A stretch of 64,000 nucleotides of DNA from Prauserella_A sp040635515. GTDB taxonomy: Bacteria; Actinomycetota; Actinomycetes; Mycobacteriales; Pseudonocardiaceae. Below are positions 49,575 through 59,771 of the stretch, piece after piece. Under the pieces are notes generated by a model that saw nothing but the letters and a program-made list of their open reading frames with translations, did not search any database and was not told the DNA's origin. The translations under genes and the position numbers were made by a program. The stretch covers positions 682,001 through 746,000 of the forward strand of contig JBEYHY010000005.1 in assembly GCA_040635515.1 (NCBI GenBank), written 5' to 3'. Positions within the stretch are counted from its first letter, which is position 1; each line of letters starts with the position of its first letter.

Positions 49575-52500
49575 CTAGGCGCCCGCGGGGGCCGGTTGCT
49601 TGGTCAGTGCCGTCAGCAACGCCTCGCACCATTCGAGCAGGGCCTCGTCGCGAAGCGGCGGCGCACCGATCCGCCCACCGGCAGGCCCTTCCGTCGGCTT
49701 CGGCACCGACACCGTGCTGGTGACCGCCTTGAAAACCGCCTTCGGGTACAGGCGCTTCAACCGCACCAGCTGCGAGTCGGCGAGCGGCAACGGCGCGAAC
49801 CTGATCGAGTTGCCCTGCACGGTCACCTCGGTCACGCCTGCCACCCTGCACGCCTGCCGGAACGCCGCGACGGCAAGCAGCCTCCGCACCGGAGACGGCG
49901 GCTGCCCGTACCTGTCGACAAGTTCGTCCAGCACGGCGTCGAGGCCCGCCTTGTCCGGAGCCGCCGCGATCTTGCGATACGCCTCCAGCCGCAAGCGCTC
50001 GCCGGGCACGTAGTCGTGCGGGATGTGCGCGTCGATGGGCAGATCGACCCTGACCTCGGTCGGCGGGCCGTCCTCCTCGGCGGGCCCCGCACCGGCGTGC
50101 TTGCGGAACACGTCGACGGCCTCGCCGACCAACCGCACGTAGAGGTCGAATCCGACGCCAGCGATGTGCCCCGATTGTTCGGCGCCGAGGATGTTGCCCG
50201 CACCGCGAATTTCGAGGTCCTTCATCGCCACGGCCATGCCCGCACCGAGTTCGGTGTTCTGCGCGATGGTCGCCAGCCGGTCGTGCGCGGTCTCGGTGAG
50301 TGGCGACTCCGGCGGATAGAGGAAGTAGGCGTATCCCCTTTCCCGGCCTCGCCCGACCCTTCCGCGCAACTGGTGAAGCTGCGCGAGACCGAGCATGTCG
50401 CCGCGCTCGACGATCAACGTGTTGGCGTTGGAGATGTCCAGCCCGGTTTCCACGATGGTCGTGCACACGAGCACGTCGAACTCGTTCTCCCAGAAGCCCT
50501 GGATGATCTGTTCGAGCCGGTGTTCGTTCATCTGCCCGTGCGCGGTGACGACCCTCGCCTCGGGAACCAGCTCCCGCAACCGTTTCGCCGCCTTCTCGAT
50601 CGAGGAGACGCGGTTGTGCACGTAGAAGACCTGTCCTTCGCGCAGCAGCTCACGCCGGATCGCCGCGCCGACCTGCTTGTCGTCGTAGGCACCGACGTAG
50701 GTGAGGATCGGGTGCCTGTCCTCGGGCGGCGTCAGGATCGTCGACATCTCCCTGATCCCGGCCATGCTCATTTCGAGCGTCCTCGGGATGGGGGTCGCCG
50801 ACATCGTCAGCACGTCGACGTGGGTTCGCAGCGCCTTGATGTGTTCCTTGTGCTCCACACCGAATCGCTGTTCCTCGTCGACGATGACGAGCCCGAGATC
50901 CTTGTAGCGCACGCCGGTCTGCAACAACCGATGAGTGCCGATGACGACGTCGACGGAACCGTCGGCGAGACCGGCGAGCGTCTGCTCGGCCTCGTGCGCG
51001 TCGGTGAACCGCGACATGCCCTTGATGGTCACCGGGAACGACCGCATGCGTTCGGAGAACGTGTTGAGGTGCTGCTGGGCGAGCAGCGTGGTCGGCACGA
51101 GGACGACGACCTGCATCCCGTCCTGAACGGCCTTGAAGGCGGCGCGGACGGCGATCTCGGTCTTGCCGTAACCGACATCGCCGCAGATGACCCTGTCCAT
51201 GGGAACGCCGCGTTCCATGTCGGTCTTGACCTCGTCGATGGCGGCGAGCTGATCGGGAGTCTCGACGAAGGGGAATGCGTCCTCGAGTTCCCGCTGCCAC
51301 GGGGTGTCCGGGCCGAACGGGTGCCCCGGCGCGGCCTGTCGTGCCGCGTAGAGCTGCACGAGTTCGGCCGCGATCTCCTTGACCGCCTTACGCGCCTTGG
51401 CTTTCGTGTTCTTCCAGTCGGAGCCGCCGAGCTTGTTCAGCGTCGGCAGTTCGCCTCCGACGTAGCGCGACACCTCGTCGAGCTGGTCGGTCGGCACGAA
51501 CAGCCGGTCGCCGGGATGCCCCCGCTTCGAGGGCGCGTACTCCAGCACCAGGTATTCGCGGGTCGCTCCGCCGACCGTGCGCTGCACCATCTCGACGAAC
51601 TTGCCGATGCCGTGCTGATCGTGAACGACGTAGTCGCCCGCCTTGAGCGCGAGCGGGTCGACCGCGTTGCGCCGCCTCGACGGCATCTTGGTGTTGAGGT
51701 CGTGTGACGACCTCGTCGCGGTGGCGCCACGACCGGTGATGTCGGCTTCGCTGAGTACGACGAGCGCGGAGGCCGGCGCGACGAACCCGTCGCTGATGCC
51801 ACCACAGGTGACCGTGACGACGCCGGGCTTGGGTGCTTCGGCGAGGCCGTCCGCCGCGAGTACCGCGGGTACGTCACTCGCGGAGAGTTGTTCCACGGCG
51901 CGCTTGGCCGTTCCCGCTCCGGCGACGACGACAACGGCCGCGCCACCGGCCGCCATGTGCGCCCTCAGGTCGGTGCCGACCCGCTCCAGCTCGCCCCGGT
52001 AGCCGGGGGCGGGATCGATGGAGACGTGGTAGACATCCTCTTCGCTGGTCAGCTGGCTCAGTGTCCACCACGGCCGGTTTGTCTCGCCCGCGTGCGTGCG
52101 CACCTCGGTGAGTCCTCGGTACGCGGAGGCGCCGAGGTCGATGGGGGCCTTCGTTCCGGCGACGGGGGTGTCGGCGCCCGCCGCCGTCATCCACGAGGCC
52201 TCAAGGAACTCCTGCCCTGTCCGCACCAGGTCGGCGGCCCGCGACCTGATCTTCTCGGGATCGGCGAGCAGCACGTGGGTGCCTTCTGGCATCGCGTCGG
52301 TGAGCAGTTCGAGCTCGCCCTCGCACAGCACGGGGATAAGCGCTTCCATGCCCTCGCACGGGATGCCGCTGGAAAGCTTCGTGAGCATTTCCGCGAGGTG
52401 CGCGTCGGCGGCGTGCTGTTCGGCCAGCTTCGCCGCTCTCGCCTTGACGTCCTCGGTGAGCAGCAGTTCCCTGCACGGCGGTGCGGTGATCTCGGCGATC

Positions 52501-53171
52501 TCGCCGGGAAGCGATCGCTGGTCGGACACGGCGAAAGCGCGGATTTCGCTGACCTCGTCGCCCCAGAACTCGATCCGGTGCGGATGCTCGTCGGTGGGCG
52601 CGAAGATGTCGAGTATGCCGCCGCGCACGGCGAACTCGCCGCGCTTCTCGACCATGTCGACCCTGGTGTAGGCGAGTTCAACGAGCCGGTCGAGGACGGC
52701 TTCGAACTCGCTTTCCTCGCCGACCTTCAGGTCGATGGGCGCGAGTCCGCCGAGTCCCGGCGCCATCGGCTGGATGAGGCTGCGGACGGTGGCGACGACG
52801 ACCTTGAGCCCGCCGTGTCCCGGTGTGGCGAGCCGGTGGAGCACGGCGAGCCGCTTGCCGACGGTGTCGGCCCTCGGGGAGAGCCGTTCGTGAGGCAGGG
52901 TTTCCCACGAGGGGAAGTCGGCGACGACGTCAGGCCCCAGCAGGCTGCCGAGTGCCCTGGTCAGCTCATCGGCTTCGCGGCCGGTCGCGGTGATCGCGAG
53001 CACCGGCCGGTTCGCGCCCTTCTCGGCGGCGAGCGCGGCGATGACGAGCTGGCGGGTCGCCGGTGCGCCGTCCGCGTCGAGCAGCGGCGCGCCCGCGCGT
53101 TCTACGACGCCGCGCAGCGCCGGATCGGAAAGGACGGCGGACAGCAACCCGCCCAGTACGGCTTCGCTCAA
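49575..53171 (-). CDS. mfd: Transcription-repair coupling factor
   Basis: 1,198 aa, the full length. The UvrB-like N-terminal part, the RNA polymerase-binding CarD-like domain (LALKAGDYVVHDQHGIGKFV, ~495-514), and the RecG-like motor: Walker A CGDVGYGKTE (~660), DEEQRFG (motif II), SATPIPRTLEMSM, and motif V/VI ETGLDISNANT, QLRGRVGRG. The C-terminal TRCF domain is present. It removes RNA polymerase stalled at lesions and recruits UvrA. Confidence 0.95.
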   Translation of the reverse strand: MSEAVLGGLLSAVLSDPALRGVVERAGAPLLDADGAPATRQLVIAALAAEKGANRPVLAITATGREADELTRALGSLLGPDVVADFPSWETLPHERLSPRADTVGKRLAVLHRLATPGHGGLKVVVATVRSLIQPMAPGLGGLAPIDLKVGEESEFEAVLDRLVELAYTRVDMVEKRGEFAVRGGILDIFAPTDEHPHRIEFWGDEVSEIRAFAVSDQRSLPGEIAEITAPPCRELLLTEDVKARAAKLAEQHAADAHLAEMLTKLSSGIPCEGMEALIPVLCEGELELLTDAMPEGTHVLLADPEKIRSRAADLVRTGQEFLEASWMTAAGADTPVAGTKAPIDLGASAYRGLTEVRTHAGETNRPWWTLSQLTSEEDVYHVSIDPAPGYRGELERVGTDLRAHMAAGGAAVVVVAGAGTAKRAVEQLSASDVPAVLAADGLAEAPKPGVVTVTCGGISDGFVAPASALVVLSEADITGRGATATRSSHDLNTKMPSRRRNAVDPLALKAGDYVVHDQHGIGKFVEMVQRTVGGATREYLVLEYAPSKRGHPGDRLFVPTDQLDEVSRYVGGELPTLNKLGGSDWKNTKAKARKAVKEIAAELVQLYAARQAAPGHPFGPDTPWQRELEDAFPFVETPDQLAAIDEVKTDMERGVPMDRVICGDVGYGKTEIAVRAAFKAVQDGMQVVVLVPTTLLAQQHLNTFSERMRSFPVTIKGMSRFTDAHEAEQTLAGLADGSVDVVIGTHRLLQTGVRYKDLGLVIVDEEQRFGVEHKEHIKALRTHVDVLTMSATPIPRTLEMSMAGIREMSTILTPPEDRHPILTYVGAYDDKQVGAAIRRELLREGQVFYVHNRVSSIEKAAKRLRELVPEARVVTAHGQMNEHRLEQIIQGFWENEFDVLVCTTIVETGLDISNANTLIVERGDMLGLAQLHQLRGRVGRGRERGYAYFLYPPESPLTETAHDRLATIAQNTELGAGMAVAMKDLEIRGAGNILGAEQSGHIAGVGFDLYVRLVGEAVDVFRKHAGAGPAEEDGPPTEVRVDLPIDAHIPHDYVPGERLRLEAYRKIAAAPDKAGLDAVLDELVDRYGQPPSPVRRLLAVAAFRQACRVAGVTEVTVQGNSIRFAPLPLADSQLVRLKRLYPKAVFKAVTSTVSVPKPTEGPAGGRIGAPPLRDEALLEWCEALLTALTKQPAPAGA

Positions 53172-53294
53172 GGTGACCCCTCACATGAGGACAGACCCCT
53201 GCCTGGGACGAGACGCGCAGGGACACTCCCCTTCCAGGGTACGCAGCCGCCGCTCCGGCCACCGCGAGAGCCCTCGACCGGGCACAATGTTCGG

Positions 53295-54506
53295 ATGCGA
53301 GTGCGAAAGTTCGGAATCGCCGGGTTCGCCCTGCTCGCCGGTGTCGCGACGGCCTGCACAAACGAACCGGCCGCTGCCCCGGCCACGACGTCCGCTCCGG
53401 AAACAGTGTCCGCGAGCGGCACTTCCCCGGTGAGTTTGCGGGTCGACGAGGTCGTGACCGGTCTCGAACACGGCTGGGATATCGGCTTCCTTCCCGGCGA
53501 CCGCATATTGATCACCGAGCGGCCTGCGCGGCTCAAGGTCGTCGACGCGAACGGCGCGGTCTCCGACGTCGCCGCCGACCTCTCCGACGTGCACGTACGT
53601 GGCGAAGGCGGACTGATGGGCCTTGCCGTGCACCCCGACTTCGAGCGCTCGCGTGAGTTCACGACGTGCCAGACCCATCAGGAAGGTGGCCGCGCGGTCG
53701 ACGTGCGGCTGGTCACCTGGGAACTGTCCGAGGACGGAAACGCCGCTAGCAAGGTCCGCGAGCTGCTCACCGGGCTTCCGGTCAACGACAGCGGGCGGCA
53801 TTCGGGATGCAGGCCGACCTTCGCCGCCGATGGCGCGCTGCTCGTCGGCACCGGCGACACGGCGGCCGATCCGACGATTCCGCAGGACAGGCACAGCCTC
53901 GGCGGCAAGGTGCTGCGGATCGATCCGCACACGGGTGAGGGACTTCCCGACAACCCGTTCGCCGACTCCTCCGACGCGAACGAGCGCAGGGTGTACAGCT
54001 TCGGGCACCGCAACGTGCAGGGTGTCGCGGTACAGCCGGGAACAGGGACGGTGTTCACGACTGAACACGGGCCGACCGGATTCGACGAGCTGAACCGGAT
54101 CGAACCGGGCGGGAACTACGGCTGGGATCCCTCACAGGGAGGAACGGTCGACTTCTACGACGAGGACGTTCCCATGACCGACAGGGAACGCTTCCCCGAC
54201 GCAATTCCTCCACTGTGGACATCGGGGGAAACGTCGACGGAAGCGCCTTCCGGAGCGGCTTTCCTCGAAGGAGAGCAGTGGGGCGAGCTGAACGGAAGGC
54301 TCGCCGTCATGGCGCTTCGTGGTCAGAAGGTGTTGCTCTTCCAGCTGAACGAGCAGGGTACGGCGGTCACCGACATCGCGCTTCCCGATGAACTCAACGA
54401 CGCGTACGGGCGATTGCGCGGCGTGCGCGGCGGACCCGACGGCGCGTTGTACGTGACGACCTCGGACGGTCCCAACGACAAGCTGCTGCGCGTAACCCCT
54501 AGTTGA
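53295..54506 (+). CDS. PQQ-dependent sugar dehydrogenase-like lipoprotein
   Basis: 403 aa. Lipobox GVATAC (Cys ~21), a Thr/Ser linker, then a six-bladed beta-propeller of the soluble glucose/sorbosone dehydrogenase family: LEHGWDIGFLPGDRILITER, GEGGLMGLAVHP (~108-119), SFGHRNVQGVAV and EHGPTGFDELNRIEPGGNYG. Likely anchored outside the membrane. Whether PQQ is bound and which sugar is oxidised cannot be told. Its 3' end overlaps tetR by 8 nt (tail-to-tail). Confidence 0.85.
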   Translation: MRVRKFGIAGFALLAGVATACTNEPAAAPATTSAPETVSASGTSPVSLRVDEVVTGLEHGWDIGFLPGDRILITERPARLKVVDANGAVSDVAADLSDVHVRGEGGLMGLAVHPDFERSREFTTCQTHQEGGRAVDVRLVTWELSEDGNAASKVRELLTGLPVNDSGRHSGCRPTFAADGALLVGTGDTAADPTIPQDRHSLGGKVLRIDPHTGEGLPDNPFADSSDANERRVYSFGHRNVQGVAVQPGTGTVFTTEHGPTGFDELNRIEPGGNYGWDPSQGGTVDFYDEDVPMTDRERFPDAIPPLWTSGETSTEAPSGAAFLEGEQWGELNGRLAVMALRGQKVLLFQLNEQGTAVTDIALPDELNDAYGRLRGVRGGPDGALYVTTSDGPNDKLLRVTPS

Positions 54507-55167
54507 GCCGCAACTTGGGTTTGTGTTCCAGGTGGGAAAGCCCGTTCCAGGCGAGGTTGACGAGGTGGGCGGCGACCTCGTCGCGCTTGGGCTTGCGGGC
54601 GTCGAGCCACCACTGTCCGGTGAGCGCGACCATGCCGACGAGTGCCTGGGCGTAGAGCGCGGTGAGTTTCTCGTCGTAGCCGCGAGCGGAGAACTCCTTG
54701 CCGAGGATGTGCTCGACCTGGCTCGCGATGTCGTTGAGCAGGGTGGAAAACGTACCGGTGGAGCTGGCGACCGGCGAATCCCTCACCAGGATGCGGAAGC
54801 CGTCTCGGGATTCCTCGACGTAGCTCAGCAACGCGACGGCGGCCTGTTCGAGCATCGCCCTCGGATGCCCACCGTGCAACGTGGACACCATACGGTCGAG
54901 CAGGAGCTGGGTTTCCCTGTCGACGACGACGGCGTAAATGCCTTCCTTGCCGCCGAAGTGTTCGTAGACCACCGGTTTCGACACGTTCGCCCTGTGCGCG
55001 ATCTCCTCGATCGACGCTCCGTCGAAACCCTTTTCGGCGAACAACTCCCTCGCGACGTTGAGGAGTTGTTGCCTTCGTTCGGTTCCCGTCATTCGTACGC
55101 GAGCTACCGGGGCGTCCGGACGCGCCCCGGTAGCCGTGTCCCTTTTGGCCCGCCGTCTACCCGCCAC
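54499..55167 (-). CDS. TetR-family transcriptional regulator
   Basis: 222 aa. A ~25-aa basic leader, then the TetR HTH (RRQQLLNVARELFAEKGFDG, IEEIAHRANVSKPVVYEHF). The helical C-terminal domain matches the TetR group that regulates lipid desaturases. It starts 31 nt after the desaturase stop, on the same strand, so it is probably cotranscribed. GTG 55167, or ATG 55092 (MTGTERRQQLL); neither has a clear ribosome-binding site. Confidence 0.85.
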   Translation of the reverse strand: MAGRRRAKRDTATGARPDAPVARVRMTGTERRQQLLNVARELFAEKGFDGASIEEIAHRANVSKPVVYEHFGGKEGIYAVVVDRETQLLLDRMVSTLHGGHPRAMLEQAAVALLSYVEESRDGFRILVRDSPVASSTGTFSTLLNDIASQVEHILGKEFSARGYDEKLTALYAQALVGMVALTGQWWLDARKPKRDEVAAHLVNLAWNGLSHLEHKPKLRLN

Positions 55168-55198
55168 CAGGGCAGACTACCGGCTCTGCCGCGAGTGC

Positions 55199-56152
55199 CT
55201 ACTTGGCTTCGACGGAGAGCTTGGCGAGCCTGGTCGGAGTCGGCCAGCGCACGTTGTAGGCCCAGCCGAACTTCTCGAACAGCCAGATGACCCTCGCCGA
55301 GATGTCGATCTGTCCCCGCTTCACGCCGTGCCGCGCCGAGGTCGGGTCGGCGTGGTGCAGGTTGTGCCACGACTCGCCGAACGAGAAGATCGCGAGCGGC
55401 CAGAAGTTGGCGGACCGGTCACGAGCACCGAAGGGGCGCTCGCCGATCATGTGGCAGATCGAGTTGACCGACCAGGTGACGTGGTGCAGCACGCAGACCC
55501 TGACGAGCCCGGCCCAGAAGAACGCGGTGACGCCGCCCCACAGCGACCACGTCACGAGGCCGCCGATGATGCCGGGAAGCACGAGCGAGAGCAGGGTCCA
55601 CAGCCAGAACAACTGGTCGACCTTGACCAGCGCCTTGTCCTTGAGCAGGTCGGGCGCGAAGCGCTGGACGTTGCTCTTGTCCCGCTCGAACAGCCAGCCC
55701 ATGTGCGCGTGCCAGAAACCCTTGGCGATCGCGAGCGGCGATGTGCCGAACAGCCACGGCGAGTGCGGGTCGCCCTCCCTGTCCGAGAAGGCGTGGTGCC
55801 TGCGGTGGTCGGCAACCCAGGTGATGACGGGCCCCTGCACGGCCATGCTGCCCGCGATGGCCATGGCGACCCGCAGCCACGGTTTGGCCTTGAAGGAGCC
55901 GTGCGTGAAGTAGCGGTGGAACGACACCGTGATCCCCAGCCCGGAGATCGCATAGAAAACGACGAAAAGGGCAACATCGACCCAGGTCAAGCCCCAGCCC
56001 CACGCGAAGGGCACCGCGACGAGCAGCGCCAGCAGCGGAGCGAGCACACCGAAGTAGACCGCGAACTGGACGCCGGGCCCGCGCTTGCCGTCGAGGATGG
56101 GCTTCGGGCCTTTCGCTGCCGGCGCGGGGGGTTCTTCAAGGGTCGCCGTCAT
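55199..56152 (-). CDS. Acyl-CoA/acyl-lipid desaturase
   Basis: 317 aa. Membrane helices and three His boxes: HRYFTHGSFK (~82-91), ADHRRHHAFSD (~118-128) and WHNLHHADPTSARHG (~259-273). Thus a delta-9-type, di-iron fatty acyl-CoA desaturase (DesA3-like). It introduces a cis double bond using O2 and electrons from a ferredoxin or similar. ATG 56152 chosen; followed by the TetR gene, its likely regulator. Confidence 0.9.
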   Translation of the reverse strand: MTATLEEPPAPAAKGPKPILDGKRGPGVQFAVYFGVLAPLLALLVAVPFAWGWGLTWVDVALFVVFYAISGLGITVSFHRYFTHGSFKAKPWLRVAMAIAGSMAVQGPVITWVADHRRHHAFSDREGDPHSPWLFGTSPLAIAKGFWHAHMGWLFERDKSNVQRFAPDLLKDKALVKVDQLFWLWTLLSLVLPGIIGGLVTWSLWGGVTAFFWAGLVRVCVLHHVTWSVNSICHMIGERPFGARDRSANFWPLAIFSFGESWHNLHHADPTSARHGVKRGQIDISARVIWLFEKFGWAYNVRWPTPTRLAKLSVEAK

Positions 56153-56314
56153 ACGCTCACTTCTTTCCACCAGCCGCCCTGAAATAGGGTCGCCTTACCT
56201 ACGTTGCCGTAAGTTACGGTACAGGAGGTCCGCGCACCTCGGGAGAGCCGAAATCGCGACAGCCAACCCCAGCATCGGGGCCCATCCGAAGGTGGCTATC
56301 CTGACCAGGCGCAA

Positions 56315-56386
56315 TCCGCCGTAGTGTAATTGGCAGCACTTCAGATTTTGGTTCTGACAGTTCAGGTTCGAATCCTGGCGGCGGAG
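56315..56386 (+). tRNA. tRNA-Gln (UUG)
   Basis: 72 nt: acceptor TCCGCCG/CGGCGGA, D-arm TAGTGTAATTGGCAGCAC, anticodon loop TTTTGGT with anticodon UUG, T-arm TTCAGGTTCGAATCCTGG. Discriminator G; CCA not encoded. The GGDEF gene starts 30 nt downstream. Confidence 0.9.
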
Positions 56387-56415
56387 CAGTGGAAACTGGG
56401 TAAGCCAGTAGGGGT

Positions 56416-58257
56416 GTGAGGCGGCTGCACAGCGAGGATCAGGACGCGGAGGATTCCAACCGCCCGGCGTTGAGGGACATGTCCGACGCCTGGTTGCTGG
56501 GCCGCGCTCGCGAACTCATCGCGGCGGTCCAGCGTTCCGACCACGCCGAGCAGCTCAAGGTCATCGACACGCTCGACGGCCTGTTGGAAGAAACCCAGCG
56601 AAGAGGCGAGCCGATCCTCGTCGCGCAGCTCCTTCGCGCCTCCGCGCTCGCCAGGCTCGTCACGAGGGGCAAGGTCGACGAGGCCGAGCAACTCCTCGAC
56701 GAAATGCTCGCCCACACCAAACGGCACGGGCTCGCCCTGCTGAGGGCCAACGCGCACGCGCTGAGAGGCCGTCTCCTCGTCCTTTCCCTCCAGGAGGACG
56801 CCGCACTCACCGAGATCGCGAGAGCGCTGGCCATCCTCGACGACGCGCCCGACCCCGACAGCCAGCTCGGCAGGCGCGCGTGGGACCGGTTGCTCTCCTC
56901 GGCGCTCAACGACTGCTGGATCGTGCTGAACCAGCTCGGCGTCTACGAGGCCGCGGAAGAGGTCATCGCGAGGGCTCACCAGGCCATCAGGGACAGTGCC
57001 GGCCCGCACGAGATCACCCTGCAGCTCATGAACAGGGTGAAGATGCTGCTCGGCTGGGGTCTGCGGCTCGAACGCATCGGCCGCTACGACGACGCCGCCG
57101 AGAAGTTCCGCACCGCGGCCTCGATGGCCATCGCCGTCGAGGCGCCGTTCGCCGAGTCGCTGTTCCCCCGCGAATCGGGCGTTCCCGCCGTCGACCAGGT
57201 CGGCGTTCTCGCCGCCGCGCTCGCCTTCGCCGCGCCGAGCTCGGCACACATCGACCGGCTCCGCTCTCTGCACGGCGCTCAGGGCTACCCGCACGAGAAC
57301 ATCCTCGTTTCCATCGCCCTCGCCCGCTGCCTCGACACCGAGGATCGCGAGGACGAGGCGGTCGACGTGCTGCTCAACGTCCGGCACACGCAGTCGGAGG
57401 ACAACTCCCAGCCCTCGATGCGGCTCAACCTCGTCAGGGAGCTGGCAAGGCTCGCCGACGGCGCGAGGGGCCGCGAGACCATGGCCACGGCGAGCGTCGC
57501 TACCACCGGCGGCGAGACGGGCGAGCCGGAGCCCTCGGGGGAGAAGAAGCCCGCGAGCCTGCTCTCCGATTACGCGGCGACGCTGGAAGCCGAACTGTGG
57601 TCGCTCAGGGAGTCGCAGATCGCCACCCTCAACACGCGGCGTGAGCACGAGCGGCTCTCCGCCGAACACGGCGCGGTCACCCAGCAGGCGCTGCAGGACC
57701 CGTTGACCGGCCTGCCCAACCGGAGGGCACTCGACGAACGGCTCCGCACGCTGGCCGCGACGGCGATGGCCCAGCCGCTTGCCGTCGCACTCGTCGACCT
57801 CGACGGCTTCAAGGACGTCAACGACCAGCACTCGCACGCGGAGGGTGACGACGTGCTCCGAGTCGTGGCGAGCACCCTCAGGGACGCGCTTCGCGGCGAC
57901 GACATCGTCGCCCGCTACGGCGGTGACGAGTTCATCGTGTTGCTGCCGGGCGCTCCGCTTTCGGCGGCGACGCAGGCGCTCAACCGGTCCGTGAAATCCG
58001 TCGCTTCACTTCCCCATCACCTTTCACACGGCGTGACGCTCTCGATCGGCCTCGTGTCGCTGCGCGCACAGGAAAGGGCGGAGGAGGTGCTTTCCCGCGC
58101 CGACGCGGCCATGTACCAGGCCAAGCGGGGCGGCGGAAATCGCATCGCCACCTGTCCTCCTCCGGTCGGCGAGCCGGGCTGGGGCGGCGAAACAGCCGTG
58201 GAGCAGGAAGAATCCGCGGTAAGCGACCCCACGTTCGAACCGGATGAGCCGACGTAG
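56416..58257 (+). CDS. GGDEF-domain protein with TPR-like helical N-terminus
   Basis: 613 aa. Residues 1-330 are alpha-helical, TPR-like (LLRASALARLVTRGKVDEAE, RTAASMAIAVEAPF). A linker with a coiled coil precedes a GGDEF domain (~425-585): DPLTGLPNRRALDERL, ALVDLDGFKDVND, and the active RYGGDEFIVLLPG. No I-site RxxD is evident at 5 residues before. Likely a diguanylate cyclase making c-di-GMP. GTG 56416, 30 nt after tRNA-Gln. Confidence 0.85.
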   Translation: MRRLHSEDQDAEDSNRPALRDMSDAWLLGRARELIAAVQRSDHAEQLKVIDTLDGLLEETQRRGEPILVAQLLRASALARLVTRGKVDEAEQLLDEMLAHTKRHGLALLRANAHALRGRLLVLSLQEDAALTEIARALAILDDAPDPDSQLGRRAWDRLLSSALNDCWIVLNQLGVYEAAEEVIARAHQAIRDSAGPHEITLQLMNRVKMLLGWGLRLERIGRYDDAAEKFRTAASMAIAVEAPFAESLFPRESGVPAVDQVGVLAAALAFAAPSSAHIDRLRSLHGAQGYPHENILVSIALARCLDTEDREDEAVDVLLNVRHTQSEDNSQPSMRLNLVRELARLADGARGRETMATASVATTGGETGEPEPSGEKKPASLLSDYAATLEAELWSLRESQIATLNTRREHERLSAEHGAVTQQALQDPLTGLPNRRALDERLRTLAATAMAQPLAVALVDLDGFKDVNDQHSHAEGDDVLRVVASTLRDALRGDDIVARYGGDEFIVLLPGAPLSAATQALNRSVKSVASLPHHLSHGVTLSIGLVSLRAQERAEEVLSRADAAMYQAKRGGGNRIATCPPPVGEPGWGGETAVEQEESAVSDPTFEPDEPT

Positions 58258-58298
58258 GATCGTTGCCCGGTAAGGACCCCGGTGAAGTGAGGAGTGCC

Positions 58299-59771
58299 GT
58301 GAGCGGTCCGCTGAGCACTGTGATTTTGGCAGCGGGTGAGGGCACCCGCATGCGTTCGAACACCCCGAAAGTTCTGCATCCCATCGCGGGAAGGCCGTTG
58401 GTCGAGCACGCCGTGCGCGCCGCGGCCGGGCTGACCCCCGAACGTCTCGTCGTCGTCGTCGGACACGGCAGGGACGCCGTCGGCGAACACCTCGGCACGC
58501 TGAGCACGACACTCGGCCGCCCCGTCGAGACCGCGGTGCAGGAGGAACAGAACGGGACGGGACACGCCGTCTCCTGCGCACTCTTCGCGCTGCCTTCCGC
58601 CGTTTCCGGCACCGTGCTCGTGACCTACGGCGACGTGCCGCTGCTGGACACCGAAACGCTGTCGGCGTTGCTGCGCGAACACGCGAGCGCCGAAAACGCG
58701 GTCACCGTGCTGACGTCGCGAGTCGCCGAACCAGCCGGCTACGGCCGCATCCTCCGCGCGGAGGATGGCGAGGTGCTCGGCATCGTCGAGCACAAGGACG
58801 CCACCGAACAGCAGCGTGCCATCACCGAGATCAACTCCGGGGTGTACGCGTTCGACGCCGCAGTGCTTTCCGACGGCCTCGCGCGATTGTCGACGGACAA
58901 CGCGCAGGGCGAGTTGTACCTCACGGACGTACTCGGCATCGCCAGGGGCGACGGCAAACACGTGGGCGCGCTCGTCGTCGACGATCCGTGGCTCACCGAG
59001 GGTGTCAACGACCGCGTCCAGCTTTCCGCGGCAGAGGCGGAGCTGAACCGGCGGATCGTCCGGAAATGGCAGCTCGCCGGTGTCACCGTCCGGGATCCCG
59101 GGAGCACCTGGATCGACGCGGGAGTGACGCTCGCGCGCGACGTCGTCCTCGCCCCCGGCGTGCAGCTTCACGGCACGACGACCGTCGCGGAGGGCGCGCG
59201 GATCGGGCCCGATTCGACGCTGACCGACGTCACGATCGGCGAGGGCGCCAGCGTCGTGCGCACGCACGGCAGCGATTCGGTGATCGGCGATGGCGCCAGC
59301 GTCGGCCCGTTCGCCTACCTGCGGCCGGGAAGCAGGTTGCGCGCGCGAGGCAAGATCGGCACGTTCGTCGAGACCAAGAACGCCGACATCGGTGAGGGCA
59401 GCAAAGTCCCACACCTGACTTACGTCGGCGATGCGACGATCGGCGAGCACAGCAACATCGGAGCGTCCAGCGTCTTCGTCAACTACGACGGCGTGAACAA
59501 GCACCACACCACGATCGGCTCACATGTCAGGACGGGGTCGGACAACACTTTCGTGGCTCCCGTCGAAGTGGGGGACGGCGCGTACAGTGGCGCCGGCGCG
59601 GTGATTCGCCGCGCCGTGCCGCCGGGTGCGCTGGCGGTTTCGGGGGGACCACAACGGAATATCGAAGGCTGGGTGCCCCGGCGGAGGCCGGGTACCCCAG
59701 CGGCGGAGGCAGCGCAGCGTGCACTCGCCGCACGGCAAGAGAACGATATCGACGGGGAGTCGCCAGAATGA
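58299..59771 (+). CDS. glmU: Bifunctional UDP-GlcNAc pyrophosphorylase / GlcN-1-P acetyltransferase
   Basis: 490 aa. The N-terminal uridyltransferase has LAAGEGTRMRSNTPKVLHPI (~13-32), QEEQNGTGHAVSCA and YGDVPLL. The C-terminal left-handed beta-helix (SVGPFAYLRPGSRLRARG, VPHLTYVGDATIGEHSNIG) is the acetyltransferase. GTG 58299 chosen with GAGGAG 4 nt upstream. ATG of prs overlaps its stop (ATGA). It makes UDP-GlcNAc for peptidoglycan. Confidence 0.95.
   Translation: MSGPLSTVILAAGEGTRMRSNTPKVLHPIAGRPLVEHAVRAAAGLTPERLVVVVGHGRDAVGEHLGTLSTTLGRPVETAVQEEQNGTGHAVSCALFALPSAVSGTVLVTYGDVPLLDTETLSALLREHASAENAVTVLTSRVAEPAGYGRILRAEDGEVLGIVEHKDATEQQRAITEINSGVYAFDAAVLSDGLARLSTDNAQGELYLTDVLGIARGDGKHVGALVVDDPWLTEGVNDRVQLSAAEAELNRRIVRKWQLAGVTVRDPGSTWIDAGVTLARDVVLAPGVQLHGTTTVAEGARIGPDSTLTDVTIGEGASVVRTHGSDSVIGDGASVGPFAYLRPGSRLRARGKIGTFVETKNADIGEGSKVPHLTYVGDATIGEHSNIGASSVFVNYDGVNKHHTTIGSHVRTGSDNTFVAPVEVGDGAYSGAGAVIRRAVPPGALAVSGGPQRNIEGWVPRRRPGTPAAEAAQRALAARQENDIDGESPE

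Noticed and set aside
51888..53294. Long open frame upstream of the sugar dehydrogenase-like gene, antisense to mfd
   Set aside because: It is an accidental extension opposite mfd third-codon GC bias; the lipoprotein signal starts at 53295.
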